DNA from: Rhynchopus sp. YZ270_cl-10
Lineage: Eukaryota > Euglenozoa > Diplonemea > Diplonemida > Diplonemidae
Reading direction: 5' to 3'
Length of the DNA stretch: 64,000 nt
NCBI GenBank assembly: GCA_964035575.1
Contig: OZ037921.1
Span: forward strand, 1,012,501-1,076,500
Shown: piece after piece, positions 31,304 through 41,887 of the stretch
Numbering within the stretch: position 1 is the stretch's first letter
Layout of the letters: each line of letters begins with the position of its first letter
Program-made: the position numbers and the translations under genes
The notes under the pieces: model-generated
What the model was told of the DNA's origin: nothing
The model's input: the letters and a program-made list of their open reading frames with translations, nothing else
Database searches by the model: none

Positions 31304-32383
31304 ATGGACATCACAGGACACTTCGAGTCAGCAAGCTGTGTGATAGAAGTGGACGGGAGCGACACCCTTGCACAGGTGAAGGGGAAGCTTGTTGCGGAGC
31401 TTGGCGTGCCACGTGCTCGGGGTGTTGGTGTGCGGATGAGAGGCGGTGGCGACATCGGCAACGACGACTTGCGCATCTGCGACACGGTGATGGATGAGGG
31501 ATGTGCCGTTGAGCTGTACTATGCTGGTGCCAACATCACTCCTGGGGTGATACCATGTTCAGTTAACGCTTACGCGCTTACTCTCTCCCCGTGTGATAGG
31601 TACCTTGCTGTGATGTGTCATGATGATGAGGTGTCTATCTTCGACACGGAAACACATCAGTGTTTGTGCCACTTCAGTTGCAACGACTCTTCGTTCCCAT
31701 CCTTCTCACTGTGCAGTGAGTGGATCTCATCTGTCAACAGGGACACGAAGTGTGCTGAAGTTCATGCCGTGAAGACAGGTGCATTGTTGCACTCCTTTGG
31801 AGATGAAGGTGCTGAAGGGCAGGTCACGGCATGGTCGCCCTGTGGAACAAAGCTGTTGTCGTACTGCGAGGGTAAGGGTTTGCAGGTGTGGGACATTGCA
31901 ACAGGCGTTGTTGTGCATGAATGGAGCCACATAGAGGGGTACGACGTCACGGTTGTGAAAAGAGACAGGGTGGCGATGATTGGCGCACAATATATCACCA
32001 TCTGGGACTACACAACAGGGGTGGAGGTGCTTGTTCTGACATGCCCTTCTGATGTTACTTACGTGGCACTATCACCAAACCAGCGTTTCATTGCAGCATG
32101 TGGCACCGACTGTGTGCGTGTGTGGAACATCGAAACAGCTGAATGTGTATTTGAAGACGTCTTAGAGAACGACTGGACTGATGTTGCTCTGTCGAACGAC
32201 CTTGTTGCTGCCCACTCTCCCACTGGAACGTCTCTGTGGTCAATTTCAACAGGGGAGAACCTGTTGCGTACGGAATTTGATGATCAGGACTCTTGTGGTC
32301 TTGCAATCAGCAGCTGTGGTGGTGTGGTGATGTGTGGAGGGAAAGAGTGTGTTGACATTGTTGACATCTCACACCTGTCTTGA
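31304..32383 (+). CDS. Ub-like/WD40 protein, copy 2
   Basis: 359 residues, the same architecture as copy 1 and 445 bp downstream of it. The ubiquitin-like half differs from copy 1 at only a few bases, whereas blade residues such as CHDDEVSIFDTETHQCLCHF differ freely. It ends ECVDIVDISHLS. It is the last copy before the poly-C nest. The spacer after it duplicates the spacer before copy 0. Confidence 0.85.
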   Translation: MDITGHFESASCVIEVDGSDTLAQVKGKLVAELGVPRARGVGVRMRGGGDIGNDDLRICDTVMDEGCAVELYYAGANITPGVIPCSVNAYALTLSPCDRYLAVMCHDDEVSIFDTETHQCLCHFSCNDSSFPSFSLCSEWISSVNRDTKCAEVHAVKTGALLHSFGDEGAEGQVTAWSPCGTKLLSYCEGKGLQVWDIATGVVVHEWSHIEGYDVTVVKRDRVAMIGAQYITIWDYTTGVEVLVLTCPSDVTYVALSPNQRFIAACGTDCVRVWNIETAECVFEDVLENDWTDVALSNDLVAAHSPTGTSLWSISTGENLLRTEFDDQDSCGLAISSCGGVVMCGGKECVDIVDISHLS

Positions 32384-32823
32384 ACCCATCTTCCACAAAG
32401 GAAAGGTGCCATCTTATTTGCTTCCCTTTCCTGCAGCTGTGTTGTCATCTCTCCCTAGTTTCGAGTGCGAAACGTTTCTCCATGTATTGCGGGAAACAAT
32501 ATGACAAACAGGTGCAGGGTGGTTCCGTGCATATCATAGAATCTGACACCTTGTGTGTCTCCCAAAAACCAAAAGCGTGTGTGAAGTTTTGAAGGAAGGA
32601 AAAATAAAAGTACACAAAATAAAAAGGCATCAGTCAGCACAGTGAGAGCAGCTCCTAGTCGCATCAAAGGACTGCTGGTGCGGGGTTGATCATTGTGAGG
32701 GTGTATTGGTCATTGACACTCCTTGTTTAGGGGAGCGAAGGTGTGGAACACTGAACGTGTCTCGATCGATAGATCTGTGGGGGAGGTCAAAGTGGTTTAT
32801 TGTATTTCAAGTCAAATTTTATA
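32384..32823. other. Spacer duplicated from 29.1-29.3 kb
   Basis: The last 200 bp match 29090-29286 (CACAGTGAGAGCAG, GGAGCGAAGGTGTGGAACAC, CTCGATCGATAGATCTGTGG) up to the poly-C tract, where the element nest begins. Confidence 0.75.
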
Positions 32824-32839
32824 CCCCCCCCCCCCCCCC

Positions 32840-34114
32840 CAGTGATGCAGGAATCCAGGGTCCCAAACAAAAAAACCCAAAAAACCCAAAAAAAACCAAA
32901 AAAACCCATAAAAACCCAAAAAAACCCAAAAAAACCTTAAAAAAACCCACCGCACTATATTTTGCTTTTGGGGCGTGGAGTGTGATTTTTTTTGCTCAAA
33001 ACATCGCAAATATGAATTTTCGGAGCGATCCGAAAAAAATGCGGGGTCGGACATTTTTTTTGGTGGAGTTTAAGCCACCTAAAATTGACTTCTAAGTCAG
33101 ACGTTCTATACGGTTTCTGAACAATTTTAGTGCCGTGAGTTTACGTGTATAAACCTTCTGTTACGTGTGCACCTACAGCTACAACAGGCGTTTTCACCTG
33201 GAGTTTCACCTCTTTTGGTGGGTTTTTTGAGTCCATACCCAGGTATGTGGGGTGGGAAACGCGATTCCGGTGTAAGAACCATGGGTGGTTCCACTGCAGT
33301 ACCACGTAACCCACGTTTAAATCCCAAAAAACCCCGGTGACACCATCTTCTCGGTGAGCAATGAGTGTTACCCGCGCGTGCTCCTTTCGTCACGCAAACC
33401 AAAAAGCGGTGCAATGTTGTGAATTTTTGAAGATTTTGTGTGTTTTCCTGATTTTCGTACATTTTGTTGCGTTTTGGGTTATGATATTGTAGATTTTTGT
33501 GTAGATTTCGTGGGTTTTTTCGTTTTTTTTGTTGTAAATTTGGGCGACCGCCTAAAACACCAAAAATGCAGGTTGGTACCGCAATGAGGCAGAATAGTGC
33601 CTATACACATTGTTGTCCTTTACCGTGGGTGTCCAAAGACACACTCTTTTGGCTGAAAATGGAGGGTGCGTGCTGGGCAGCTTCACTGCCCACATTAATA
33701 CAGTAAAACTGGCTGGTGCCTGTATGAAGTGGTTTTTCAGGTCAAAAATGGCCTGAAAAAGTGGTGTTTTCGGGGTCTGGTACCTGTGTGTGACCATACT
33801 ACAGGTGGTATGATGAGTGATCTGACCATATTCTCCAGGTATAACAAACACCTAAAAAACCAATTGGCGAAGGAATTTTACACTTTTGACCACCACACAT
33901 TACATGTTTACCAAGGCATTTTTTCCATGCACTTGTGTGTGCTGGGAAGCATACCGCCAGTGTTAAAAATTCACGAATACCCTACCAAAAACCAGAAAGT
34001 CAAAAAACCCATAAAAACCCGAGAAAACTGGTTTTGAAAAAACCCGAAAAAACCCAAAAAAACCCATAAAAACCCGCATAAAAACCCATCGAAAAAACCC
34101 ACCTTGCATCACTG
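32840..34114. mobile_element. CAGTGATGCA-ended element in poly-C
   Basis: Inverted ends CAGTGATGCA of about 10 bp, with C runs on both sides. CAGTG ends with an 8-bp CCCCCCCC duplication would fit a hAT-type insertion, but a homopolymer cannot prove this. Near each end AAAAACCCA-type units are iterated, here in the same orientation. No gene is recognised in the middle. Confidence 0.5.
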
Positions 34115-34516
34115 CCCCCCCCCCCCCCCCCCCCCTAGGCATACACGGTGGCCTTGTTACCCCGGTAACAACCGACGGTAACATGTTACGTAACATGCAA
34201 AAAAAGGTAACAAGCTAGCATGTTACGGTAACAACCCATGCTTGTTACGGTAACATGCTAGCTTGTTACCGTAACATGCTAGCTTGTTACGGTAACATGT
34301 TATTTCACAGCCAAATTGCATATAAAACCCTTTGCTGCACACGAAACCAGCATTTTTTTACCCCCCCCTCCCCCCTTTTTTATAAAAAGCAAATCCCACT
34401 CAACCACCCACTTTCCTCATTTTTAACAAAACAATAGAAACAGCCCCACCCCCAATGCACTCCACCAACTATTCTCCCTTTTGGTCCCCTCCCTTTTTAT
34501 GAAAAGCACACCCCAA

Positions 34517-36349
34517 TTAACTAAATTCAAATCTGCATTGCTTCATGTGATCGATTCGGTCTGATTTGCTCCGGAACCTCTGCGTGCACAATGGGCAGAT
34601 TTTGGGGGTAAGATCTTCGATGTGGTTGTACAGAACGTGCTGACTGATGCCTCTGATACTGAGATTAGTTTTGTCGCAACCAGGCCAAGGACAGCCCCCC
34701 TTGCATACGCAGACCACTGTTGGGCGATGTTGGCTATCGTAGTGTCCAAAAAGGCTCTCCTTCGATGGAAAATTAGTGTCGCATATCACGCACAAATGTT
34801 CTTCATGCTCGCTCGATTCTTCTGAAGTTTCGTCAGGTGGCTCATCTGAATCGTCATTTTGGCCAGACCAAGGTTGCTCGTCGCAGACACAAATTTTCAA
34901 GACATTTGTCTCTTCGTGGGACTCTTTTGCGTGATATTTTTGCCCCCACCTGCTATTGCTGCCAACATGGCCACCTAGACCCAAAGTCTCAAGTCGTTTA
35001 TTCAGTGACTTTGCGGACTGTTTCCAAACATCACTCTTACCTTGGACACACCGACACAATATAATGGTGTCATAAGAGTACAGATGTGGAGTGGGCCAGG
35101 AGAATTGAGGAAGGCTCGTGGAAACGTCACGACGATGCTTCGACTGCAACTCAAACATCTGCAAGTCCCTCTCCATTGTCGCTTGCGATGTATTTTTTGC
35201 CCAGCGTTTTCTTTCCCCGTTGATTTGCTCAAAGAGCTCATCAGAGAGGGTTAGCCTGTGCGCGTCTTCAGGGTCGAACCAATGTTCAACGCTGTGCGCA
35301 TAAGCCGAGTGGGTCACTCCCTCATTCCCCCACTCAAGAAGGAACATTAGAGAATGATACGCGATCAGTGAGTAGAAGAATTCTGTAGAACAGTCATTAT
35401 CAAAGTGAAACCGTACAGGAATATCCTGAAAACGGAAAAAGATCAGTGCCTCCATCGCATAGCACAAAATCAGTTGGTTTCTTTCGGTTGACCGCATAAG
35501 TTGTAAAAGAATCTGCCGAGACTGTGAACCCGTTTGATTCTTTGATTCGCCGATAACAGTTCTTGCTGCGTCCCTTCCGTCCGGAAGCGATTTTACCACC
35601 AATTGCATGACGCCCTTTATATCGTGCAATGCTGGGGTAACGGTAAAGCAATCATTCACAAAACGGCTTGCGAAGTGACAAGTAAATCCGCTGTCATGCA
35701 TGCCTTGAAGGCTTAGACGGGGGCATTTGTGCATACATTCTAATCTTTCTGAGAGCTTTGATGCGCAAAACGCGCTCCTGTGCTCGGGGCCACCGACACC
35801 AGTAAACAAAGAAAAAAGCTCACAATGATCGCCCCCAATTTTGAAAATGCGTATGGGAATTTGGAGTCCGTTCTTGCGGAATACACCACGTTGTATCTTC
35901 GTCAGGTCGGGCAAAAAATGCATGAGCCACCATTCGTGAAAGTCTGGCTTGCGTTTATCTGCGACAGTCATGAACGGCGATGCGTGTACCCCATCCGAAA
36001 CCCCTACTGCCAACCGTTTTCGCGCTGTCTTCGTCCCTCTCATGCCATTGCCGGGGTTGTAGCCGTCCCATGTCAGCATGGCAAACACGCTCTCACCCGA
36101 ATGTGGGATTTTTTTGAGCGACAGTTTCAATATGTGCGTTGTATTACCAATACACTTGAAAGCGGCTGCTCTCAGGTCCTCTTCGTACTTGTGGATGGAA
36201 TCTCTTGATATTCCCATGTTGACTCCAGTACGTTGCTTCACGAGGCTTCCCAAAAAGGCACAATCTCGGGCTGACATATTGAGCACAGCTCGGTTCTCAA
36301 GTATAATCCTTCCGATCATACGGACGGTTTCTTTGTCAACTTGGCTCAT
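34517..36349 (-). CDS. Transposon ORF1, probable transposase with C-terminal zinc fingers
   Basis: 610 residues from MSQVDKETVRMIGRI. WDGYNPGNGMRGTKTARKRL, then FKIGGDHCELFSLFTGVGGP and FDNDCSTEFFYSLIAYHSL, contain well-spaced acidic residues that could be a DDE/D triad; I have not proved this. The GGD...G...C pattern recalls proteins of several animal and protist DNA transposons. After an acidic linker the C-terminus (about 495-610) has C2H2-type fingers: CVICDTNFPSKESLFGHYDSQH and CPLCTQRFRSKSDRIDH. Together with its place between long inverted repeats this supports a DNA-binding transposase. The frame is intact. Met 36349 is chosen because the longer frame upstream is low-complexity Lys. 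Confidence 0.7.
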   Translation of the reverse strand: MSQVDKETVRMIGRIILENRAVLNMSARDCAFLGSLVKQRTGVNMGISRDSIHKYEEDLRAAAFKCIGNTTHILKLSLKKIPHSGESVFAMLTWDGYNPGNGMRGTKTARKRLAVGVSDGVHASPFMTVADKRKPDFHEWWLMHFLPDLTKIQRGVFRKNGLQIPIRIFKIGGDHCELFSLFTGVGGPEHRSAFCASKLSERLECMHKCPRLSLQGMHDSGFTCHFASRFVNDCFTVTPALHDIKGVMQLVVKSLPDGRDAARTVIGESKNQTGSQSRQILLQLMRSTERNQLILCYAMEALIFFRFQDIPVRFHFDNDCSTEFFYSLIAYHSLMFLLEWGNEGVTHSAYAHSVEHWFDPEDAHRLTLSDELFEQINGERKRWAKNTSQATMERDLQMFELQSKHRRDVSTSLPQFSWPTPHLYSYDTIILCRCVQGKSDVWKQSAKSLNKRLETLGLGGHVGSNSRWGQKYHAKESHEETNVLKICVCDEQPWSGQNDDSDEPPDETSEESSEHEEHLCVICDTNFPSKESLFGHYDSQHRPTVVCVCKGGCPWPGCDKTNLSIRGISQHVLYNHIEDLTPKICPLCTQRFRSKSDRIDHMKQCRFEFS

Positions 36350-36590
36350 GCTTAAAAAATACTTGTCTGTTGTGTGTAGAAAGTGAGTAAGGGAGAAAGT
36401 GGCTTCGAAATACATGAAAAGGAAGGGGTGGTGGGAAGGGGTACATTTTTTATTTGGGAAGTTTTTGTGAAACAACAATACCCGTCCGAAGGCAGGTTCT
36501 GATAACGCAAATTTGTATCTTTTTTTTTTTTTTTTTGATTGCATATGATGAAAATACTTTTTTTTTTTTTTAAATGGTGATAGTATTCCC

Positions 36591-37634
36591 TCAGCCTTCA
36601 AACGTAACACTGCTGCCGTCGTCGTCAGTCATAGCACCGCGTCCGTTTTCGTTTTCGTTGTCGTCAGTCATAGCATCATTGCCTCCACGTGAACCTGCTT
36701 CCTCTTCCTCGTCTTCGTCGTCTTCGTCAACTGCTTCTCCCAACAGGTGCACCTCGTAGTTGCTGTCAACCTTGAGGCCCTGCTTGACCGCCTTCATCAG
36801 CGGGACGTAGACGGAGGTCAGCCCTCCTTGGACGTGGATCTTCACGTCCTGAGACCCATCCACGAGAAGAGAGGATGGGACGTTCACTCCGATGGTGGTG
36901 TCTCCCGCTGGCGATGTCTCTGCTGCTAGTTCTCTGTGGAAAGTTATCTCCACTCGGTGACCGTGCATGGATGGCGTTTTGGTGGTGGAGATGGTGGTGA
37001 GTCCTGTTTCCAGGATCATGCAGTAATACTGCCTCACGTTGGCCCCGTCCTTGATCACCCTCAAACCTTTGCGGGTCATCTCGGGCCACGAGTACTTCGC
37101 GTTCGCGTTCGTGTTCTTTTTGTGCTTCGTGGTGGTGGGTGAGGCGCTGCTGGAGTGCAGCTTCTGTGCGTACAGCGTCGCGATGTCAGCCTCTTCCAGA
37201 TCGACAACCGCCGCAATCTGCAGTCTTTTGAATGCGTCGGTCTTGCGTTGCGCGTCGGTCGCCTTTTTGCGCATGGTCACGCCCCGCAACTGCGTCTCTG
37301 TGTTTTTTTGTACTCTCAGAGAGAACGCGGAGAGGCCTGCTGTTTCTGCCTTGTTTTTGCACACCTTAAGGTCATACTCTGTCACCACTGCCTTACTGAG
37401 GGTCCCGTCCTTGTCTTTAAGCTCCATGCTGAAGAGCGATTCAAAAAGTCTTTTGAGGGGGGTGTGCAGCACTTCCTTGTCGGCCTTCTTCACTGTGAAG
37501 ACGCTCACAAAGTCAGCAACCAGCGTCTTCGTCTGCGAGGCTTCTTGTGCCTCTAACTGGGAGGACTTCGTCACATTGCGGCTTTTTGTGGGCTTCGGGG
37601 AAGGCGTTGTAGGATCCACACTTCTTTTGCTCAT
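36591..37634 (-). CDS. Transposon ORF2, accessory protein of unknown function
   Basis: 347 residues from MSKRSVDPTTPSPKPTKS. The N-terminus is Ser/Thr/Pro/Lys-rich and disordered. The middle has helical, basic blocks (RGVTMRKKATDAQRKTDAFK, LYAQKL), and a globular part includes YYCMILETGLTTISTTKTP. The tail is strongly acidic (DEDDEDEEEEAG). Co-oriented with ORF1 and 241 bp upstream of it in transcription, inside the same inverted repeats. A diverged partial copy of its middle (MTDAQRKMEAFKRCQ) lies at 37946-38161. I do not recognise a family; a DNA-binding helper is a guess. Confidence 0.6.
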   Translation of the reverse strand: MSKRSVDPTTPSPKPTKSRNVTKSSQLEAQEASQTKTLVADFVSVFTVKKADKEVLHTPLKRLFESLFSMELKDKDGTLSKAVVTEYDLKVCKNKAETAGLSAFSLRVQKNTETQLRGVTMRKKATDAQRKTDAFKRLQIAAVVDLEEADIATLYAQKLHSSSASPTTTKHKKNTNANAKYSWPEMTRKGLRVIKDGANVRQYYCMILETGLTTISTTKTPSMHGHRVEITFHRELAAETSPAGDTTIGVNVPSSLLVDGSQDVKIHVQGGLTSVYVPLMKAVKQGLKVDSNYEVHLLGEAVDEDDEDEEEEAGSRGGNDAMTDDNENENGRGAMTDDDGSSVTFEG

Positions 37635-37766
37635 TGTGTTCGAAACAAAAAAAGAAGATGAGAAAATAGCCTGAAATTGTGGAGGGTGGGGTGTGCTTTT
37701 CATAAAAAGGGGGGGGACCAGGGAGAAAAGTTGGTGGAGTGCATTGGGGGTGGGGCTGTTTCTAGT

Positions 37767-38165
37767 ATAAAATAAGTTGGTTTCTTTCGGTTGACTGCAT
37801 AAGTTGTAAAAGAATCTGCCGAGACTGTGAGATTTCAATATTTGCGTTGTATTCTCCAATACACTTTCAAAGTGCCTGTCCTCTGGCCCAGTTCGTACTT
37901 GATGATGGAATCTTGATATTCCCATATTGACTCGGGTTCGTTGATTCACAATGCTTCCCAAAAAGGAACAATCTCTGGCCGACATATTGCACAGCTCAGT
38001 TCAAGTTCCCGCTTTTTTGTGTGTGTGGTGCTGGTAGGTGCGGTGGTTGAAGATTGGAGCTTCTGTGTGTAAAGCGTCGGGATATCATCTTCCTCGAGTT
38101 TGATTATCACTGCAAGTTGGCATCTTTTGAATGCCTCCATTTTGCGTTGCGCGTCTGTCAACTTT
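37767..38165 (-). pseudogene. Decayed ORF1 and ORF2 fragments inside the right end
   Basis: Short pieces matching ORF1 (around ESRQILLQLMRSTERNQL and MGIS) and ORF2 (TDAQRKMEAFKRCQLAVIIK) but clearly diverged from the intact genes of this element. They must come from a different family member, which shows that related copies exist and recombine. Confidence 0.7.
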
Positions 38166-38725
38166 GTATAAAAAGGGGGGGGGGGGGGGGAGTAAAAAAA
38201 TGCTGTTTTCGTGTGTAGTAAAGGGTTTTATATGCAATTTGGCTGTGAAATAACATGTTACCGTAACATGCTAGCATGTTACCGTAACAAGCTAGCATGT
38301 TACGGTAACAAGCTAGCTTGTTACCGTAACATGTTACCAAAGTAACATGTTACCATGCATGTTACCGTCGGTTGTTACCGGGGTAACAAGGCCACCGTGT
38401 ACATAGCGTGCGAATGACCATTCGCATATATTCGCATGTGCGAATGCATTCGCATCCTGTTCGCATTCATTCGCATTGTCGTTCGCATCATTCGCATCAT
38501 TCGCACTATATTCGCACTATATTCGCATGTGCGAATGATGCGAACGATGCGAACACAGTGCGAACATAGTGCGAATGATGCGAACGTAGTGCGAATGTTA
38601 TAGTAGTGTGTGAATTCTGTGGGTGTGTGATTGTTGGATGATCGGGGTTTTTTGTGTTTTTTTGTGATCGGCATATTTTGGGATGAGCTTTTTTTGTCCC
38701 ACTCTGGGTGGGTCGTTAGCAGGGG

Positions 38726-38880
38726 TACTGTACTGTACTGTACTGTACTGTACTGTACTGTACTGTACTGTACTGTACTGTACTGTACTGTACTGTACTG
38801 TACTGTACTGTACTGTACTGTACTGTACTGTACTGTACTGTACTGTACTGTACTGTACTGTACTGTACTGTACTGTACTG
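38726..38880. repeat. (TACTG)n 5-bp satellite
   Basis: 31 perfect copies. Open frames across it are artefacts. Confidence 0.95.
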
Positions 38881-39282
38881 CTGAATAACGTTATTCCAAA
38901 ATAACACTTGTTATAACGTTATCGATAACGTTATAACACCCACAGTATGTCTTATAATAGGCTAATATTGGGCTAATAGCATATTATATGCCATCTTAGA
39001 CGTAGGCTGCAGTCGGTGCTGTAACATACACCTCACTCACGCTCATCAGTGAAAAACACAAGAGAAATAAGTTGTGTTGTGTCTGTAACGGAGTTGGCCT
39101 TAAATTTTGGATTTTTCGGATTTGTTTAACGGGTTAAGCCAGCTACCACCGTACCACCAGTGGTAGCTGGGAAGGACTGGAATAGGCTAATAAAATATTA
39201 GCCTATTCCAGTTTCATTAGCCTATTCTATAAGGCTTAAATAGGCTAATATCCTATTAGGCTTTATTAGCTTATCAGCTATG
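38881..39282. repeat. Inverted-motif cluster between satellites
   Basis: ATAACGTTAT-type palindromes (38884-38938) and inverted copies of TAGGCTAATA (about 38957-39265). They may be ends of further small elements. No gene. Confidence 0.5.
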
Positions 39283-40058
39283 GTATACTGTGTATACTGT
39301 GTATACTGTGTATACTGTGTATACTGTGTATACTGTGTATACTGTGTATACTGTGTATACTGTGTATACTGTGTATACTGTGTATACTGTGTATACTGTG
39401 TATACTGTGTATACTGTGTATACTGTGTATACTGTGTATACTGTGTATACTGTGTATACTGTGTATACTGTGTATACTGTGTATACTGTGTATACTGTGT
39501 ATACTGTGTATACTGTGTATACTGTGTATACTGTGTATACTGTGTATACTGTGTATACTGTGTATACTGTGTATACTGTGTATACTGTGTATACTGTGTA
39601 TACTGTGTATACTGTGTATACTGTGTATACTGTGTATACTGTGTATACTGTGTATACTGTGTATACTGTGTATACTGTGTATACTGTGTATACTGTGTAT
39701 ACTGTGTATACTGTGTATACTGTGTATACTGTGTATACTGTGTATACTGTGTATACTGTGTATACTGTGTATACTGTGTATACTGTGTATATTGTGTATA
39801 CTGTGTATACTGTGTATACTGTGTATACTGTGTATACTGTGTATACTGTGTATACTGTGTATACTGTGTATACTGTGTATACTGTGTATACTGTGTATAC
39901 TGTGTATACTGTGTATACTGTGTATACTGTGTATACTGTGTATACTGTGTATACTGTGTATACTGTGTATACTGTGTATACTGTGTATACTGTGTATACT
40001 GTGTATACTGTGTATACTGTGTATACTGTGTATATTGTGTGTACTGTGTGTACTGTGT
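39283..40058. repeat. (TATACTGTG)n 9-bp satellite
   Basis: About 86 almost perfect copies. As 9 is a multiple of 3, all six frames are open and give YTV-, CVY-, CIL- or TQY-type repeats; none is a gene. The unit resembles CATACTGTGC at the ends of two GGCATA elements. Confidence 0.95.
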
Positions 40059-40231
40059 AGTGCGGAAATTGACCAAAAAATGAGAACTTGCCTGTCGCCA
40101 CCCCATAATAAATGTTATTCGCATGTCATTCGCATCCTGTTCGCATTGGTCAATGCGAACAGGATGCGAATACCCAATGCGAACAGGATGCGAATGATGC
40201 GAATGAGCCGTTCGCACGCTATGTATGCCTA

Positions 40232-41633
40232 GGGGGGGTCACATCCCATGTAAAAAGTGGGGACCCCGACCAAAAAAAAAATTTTTTGAGCAAAAAATGG
40301 ACATCACCCTGAAAAACCAGAAAATATGGTCCCCAGGTGACCTACAATTCAATTCCGCCTGGTTTTGGACACTTCTGAGCACTTGTGGGGGTCTAATTCG
40401 AATTTTTCAAAATAAAAAAATCGGCCTGGGACAGGGTTTGTACCTGGGCACCTTTCAAATCGGGGTACAATCAAAACCCATTAAAAACACCGTTGGGACG
40501 CATTGAGAAGGCGGGAAAAGTGTCGGGGACACTGTATAGGCAGTTCTACGCCAAGTCCGCTCTAAAATCCTTGTGTAGACGCAGTGGAATGGCAGTAAAG
40601 GCAAAGCGCCGTATCCACTGTGGAATGGGCCTGCTGAAGGTGTCCTCAGAGGCGATTCTGTCAGCCCTGGGGAACTTGGGTTAGGAACACGCGCGAAAAG
40701 GGGAGGAAAGTGGCGTGTGTGGTGTATTGGGCCTCCCACGCGCATCCTCGCGGGTCATTGCGCACAGCTTGTCTTCAAGCAGTCTGGCTTTGCCACATTG
40801 GAGCAGTGTGCGTAAGTTCCCCAAGACGGCGTCCCTTGCCCTTGTGAGCTTTGAGGACGCCCGCTCTTGCCGCTGTATTTGTGGCGTGCCTGGCCGTCTT
40901 CATGAGGGATGTCTCTTTCCTCCCGCAATAATCTGAGTGTGGGGTCTAAGAAGGCAAAGAAGACGAGGCAGATGTGGGGGCGGTGCTGTAGTCGAGTCTA
41001 TGACTGGATATCCATATACGTGTCTAGTACACGGCTATTGCAGACTGAACTGCAAAACCAAGGGGGGGAATTGGTCATTGCAATATCTGGAAAGTCACAC
41101 GAGGTGTATTTTTTTGGAGCGGAGGTACCCTGAGGGACCGGGTGAGGCAGTGACGGCAGATCTGCTTGATAATTTACACCTGACTAATTTTCTTCCCTAA
41201 ATTGATCACTCCCTGGCCTATTAATGGTGTGGGTACCTAAGCGTGTGTATACATTGGTCACTACGACCCACAAAATACAGATGCCAGGTGACCGTCTTGT
41301 CTTCTTTTGGCTGTATTCAAACGCACTTAGATGACATTAGTCAAGATGTATCCTTTACTTCCTAGAATACGAGTCATGGACTGTTGCCATGCCCATATCT
41401 CGTTTATGTGCCAAAAAATAGCAATAGGCCAGGTACAGACCCTGTCCCACGACCCCTTTTTTTTTCGGAATTTTAATTTTCTGGTCACTTCTGGTCACTA
41501 TTTTTGGTATTTTCGGGCCTCCAGGACGTTTTCTGGGGGGTTTTGGGTAGTGACTTGTGGGGTCGGACACTGCTCTGCGCGTAGATATATAAAATTCTGA
41601 AAAAGTGCAGGGTTCCCCCCTTGTGACCCCCCC
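40232..41633. mobile_element. GGGG-ended element 1 in TA
   Basis: 1402 bp with ends GGGGGGGTCACA and perfect inverse, flanked by TA (40230-40231, 41634-41635) and directly abutting GGCATA element 1. It is not a palindrome: the interior includes a GC-rich, coding-like stretch at about 40490-40960 whose best frame is 63 codons (RIEKAGKVSGTLYRQFYAKS...). I do not recognise it; a captured gene fragment is possible. Confidence 0.65.
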
Positions 41634-41635
41634 TA

Positions 41636-41654
41636 CCCCCCCCCCCCCCCCCCC
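41636..41654. repeat. Poly-C tract between TA sites
   Basis: 19 Cs preceded and followed by TA, separating two elements of the nest. Similar tracts lie at 32824, 34115, 43066 and 45126. Confidence 0.9.
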
Positions 41655-41656
41655 TA

Positions 41657-41885
41657 GGCATAGTGTGCAGACGAACATTTTTGGTTCGTCGACGAACAAA
41701 ATGTTCGTCGGTTTTGTTCGTCGATGTTCGTCGACGAACATCGACGAACAGGTCCCTGCCACAAGGGCAACCCACGACGAACAACGACGAACATCGACGA
41801 ACAACGACGAACATCGACGAACAATTTTTTTTTTCCCCCCCACGACGAACATCGACGAACATTTTGTTCGTCTGCACACTATGCC
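41657..41885. mobile_element. GGCATA-ended element 2
   Basis: 229 bp. Ends GGCATAGTGTGCAGACGAAC and inverse, flanked by TA (41655-41656, 41886-41887). The interior is mostly iterated ACGAACATCG/CGTCG units in both orientations around a short core (CAGGTCCCTGCCACAAGGGC). Too small for a gene. Confidence 0.8.
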
Positions 41886-41887
41886 TA

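Larger units (their letters stand above)
34144..38399. mobile_element. 4.26-kb DNA transposon with two ORFs
   Basis: Ends CACGGTGGCCTTGTTACC and exact inverse, flanked by TA (34142-34143 and 38400-38401), which restores GGCATACATAGCG of the host element when removed. The subterminal regions iterate GGTAACATG and GCTAGC in both orientations over about 170 bp. Beyond that the inverted repeats continue to about 34510 on the left. On the right, 37767-38165 is an interruption made of decayed fragments of both ORFs from a related copy. Both genes run on the minus strand. A TA target with CACGG ends does not match a superfamily I can name with confidence. Confidence 0.8.
34138..40229. mobile_element. 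GGCATA-ended element 1, split by a 4.26-kb transposon
   Basis: Outer ends GGCATACATAGCGTGCGAA and its inverse at 40211-40229, flanked by TA (34136-34137, 40230-40231). The left end is split after GGCATA by the transposon at 34144-38399. Without that insertion it is about 1.8 kb. ATTCGCAT/ATGCGAAT is iterated at both ends (38402-38605, 40115-40229). The interior holds a 5-bp and a 9-bp satellite. No gene of its own. Confidence 0.75.

Noticed and set aside
39222-40232. Frames of 146-331 codons (TQY, VYT, CVY, CIL repeats) on both strands
   Set aside because: Artefact of the 9-bp satellite, which lacks stops in all six frames.
40493-40684. Histone-fold-like fragment (KSLCRRSGM)
   Set aside because: Only a few residues look alike; too short and without the rest of the fold.
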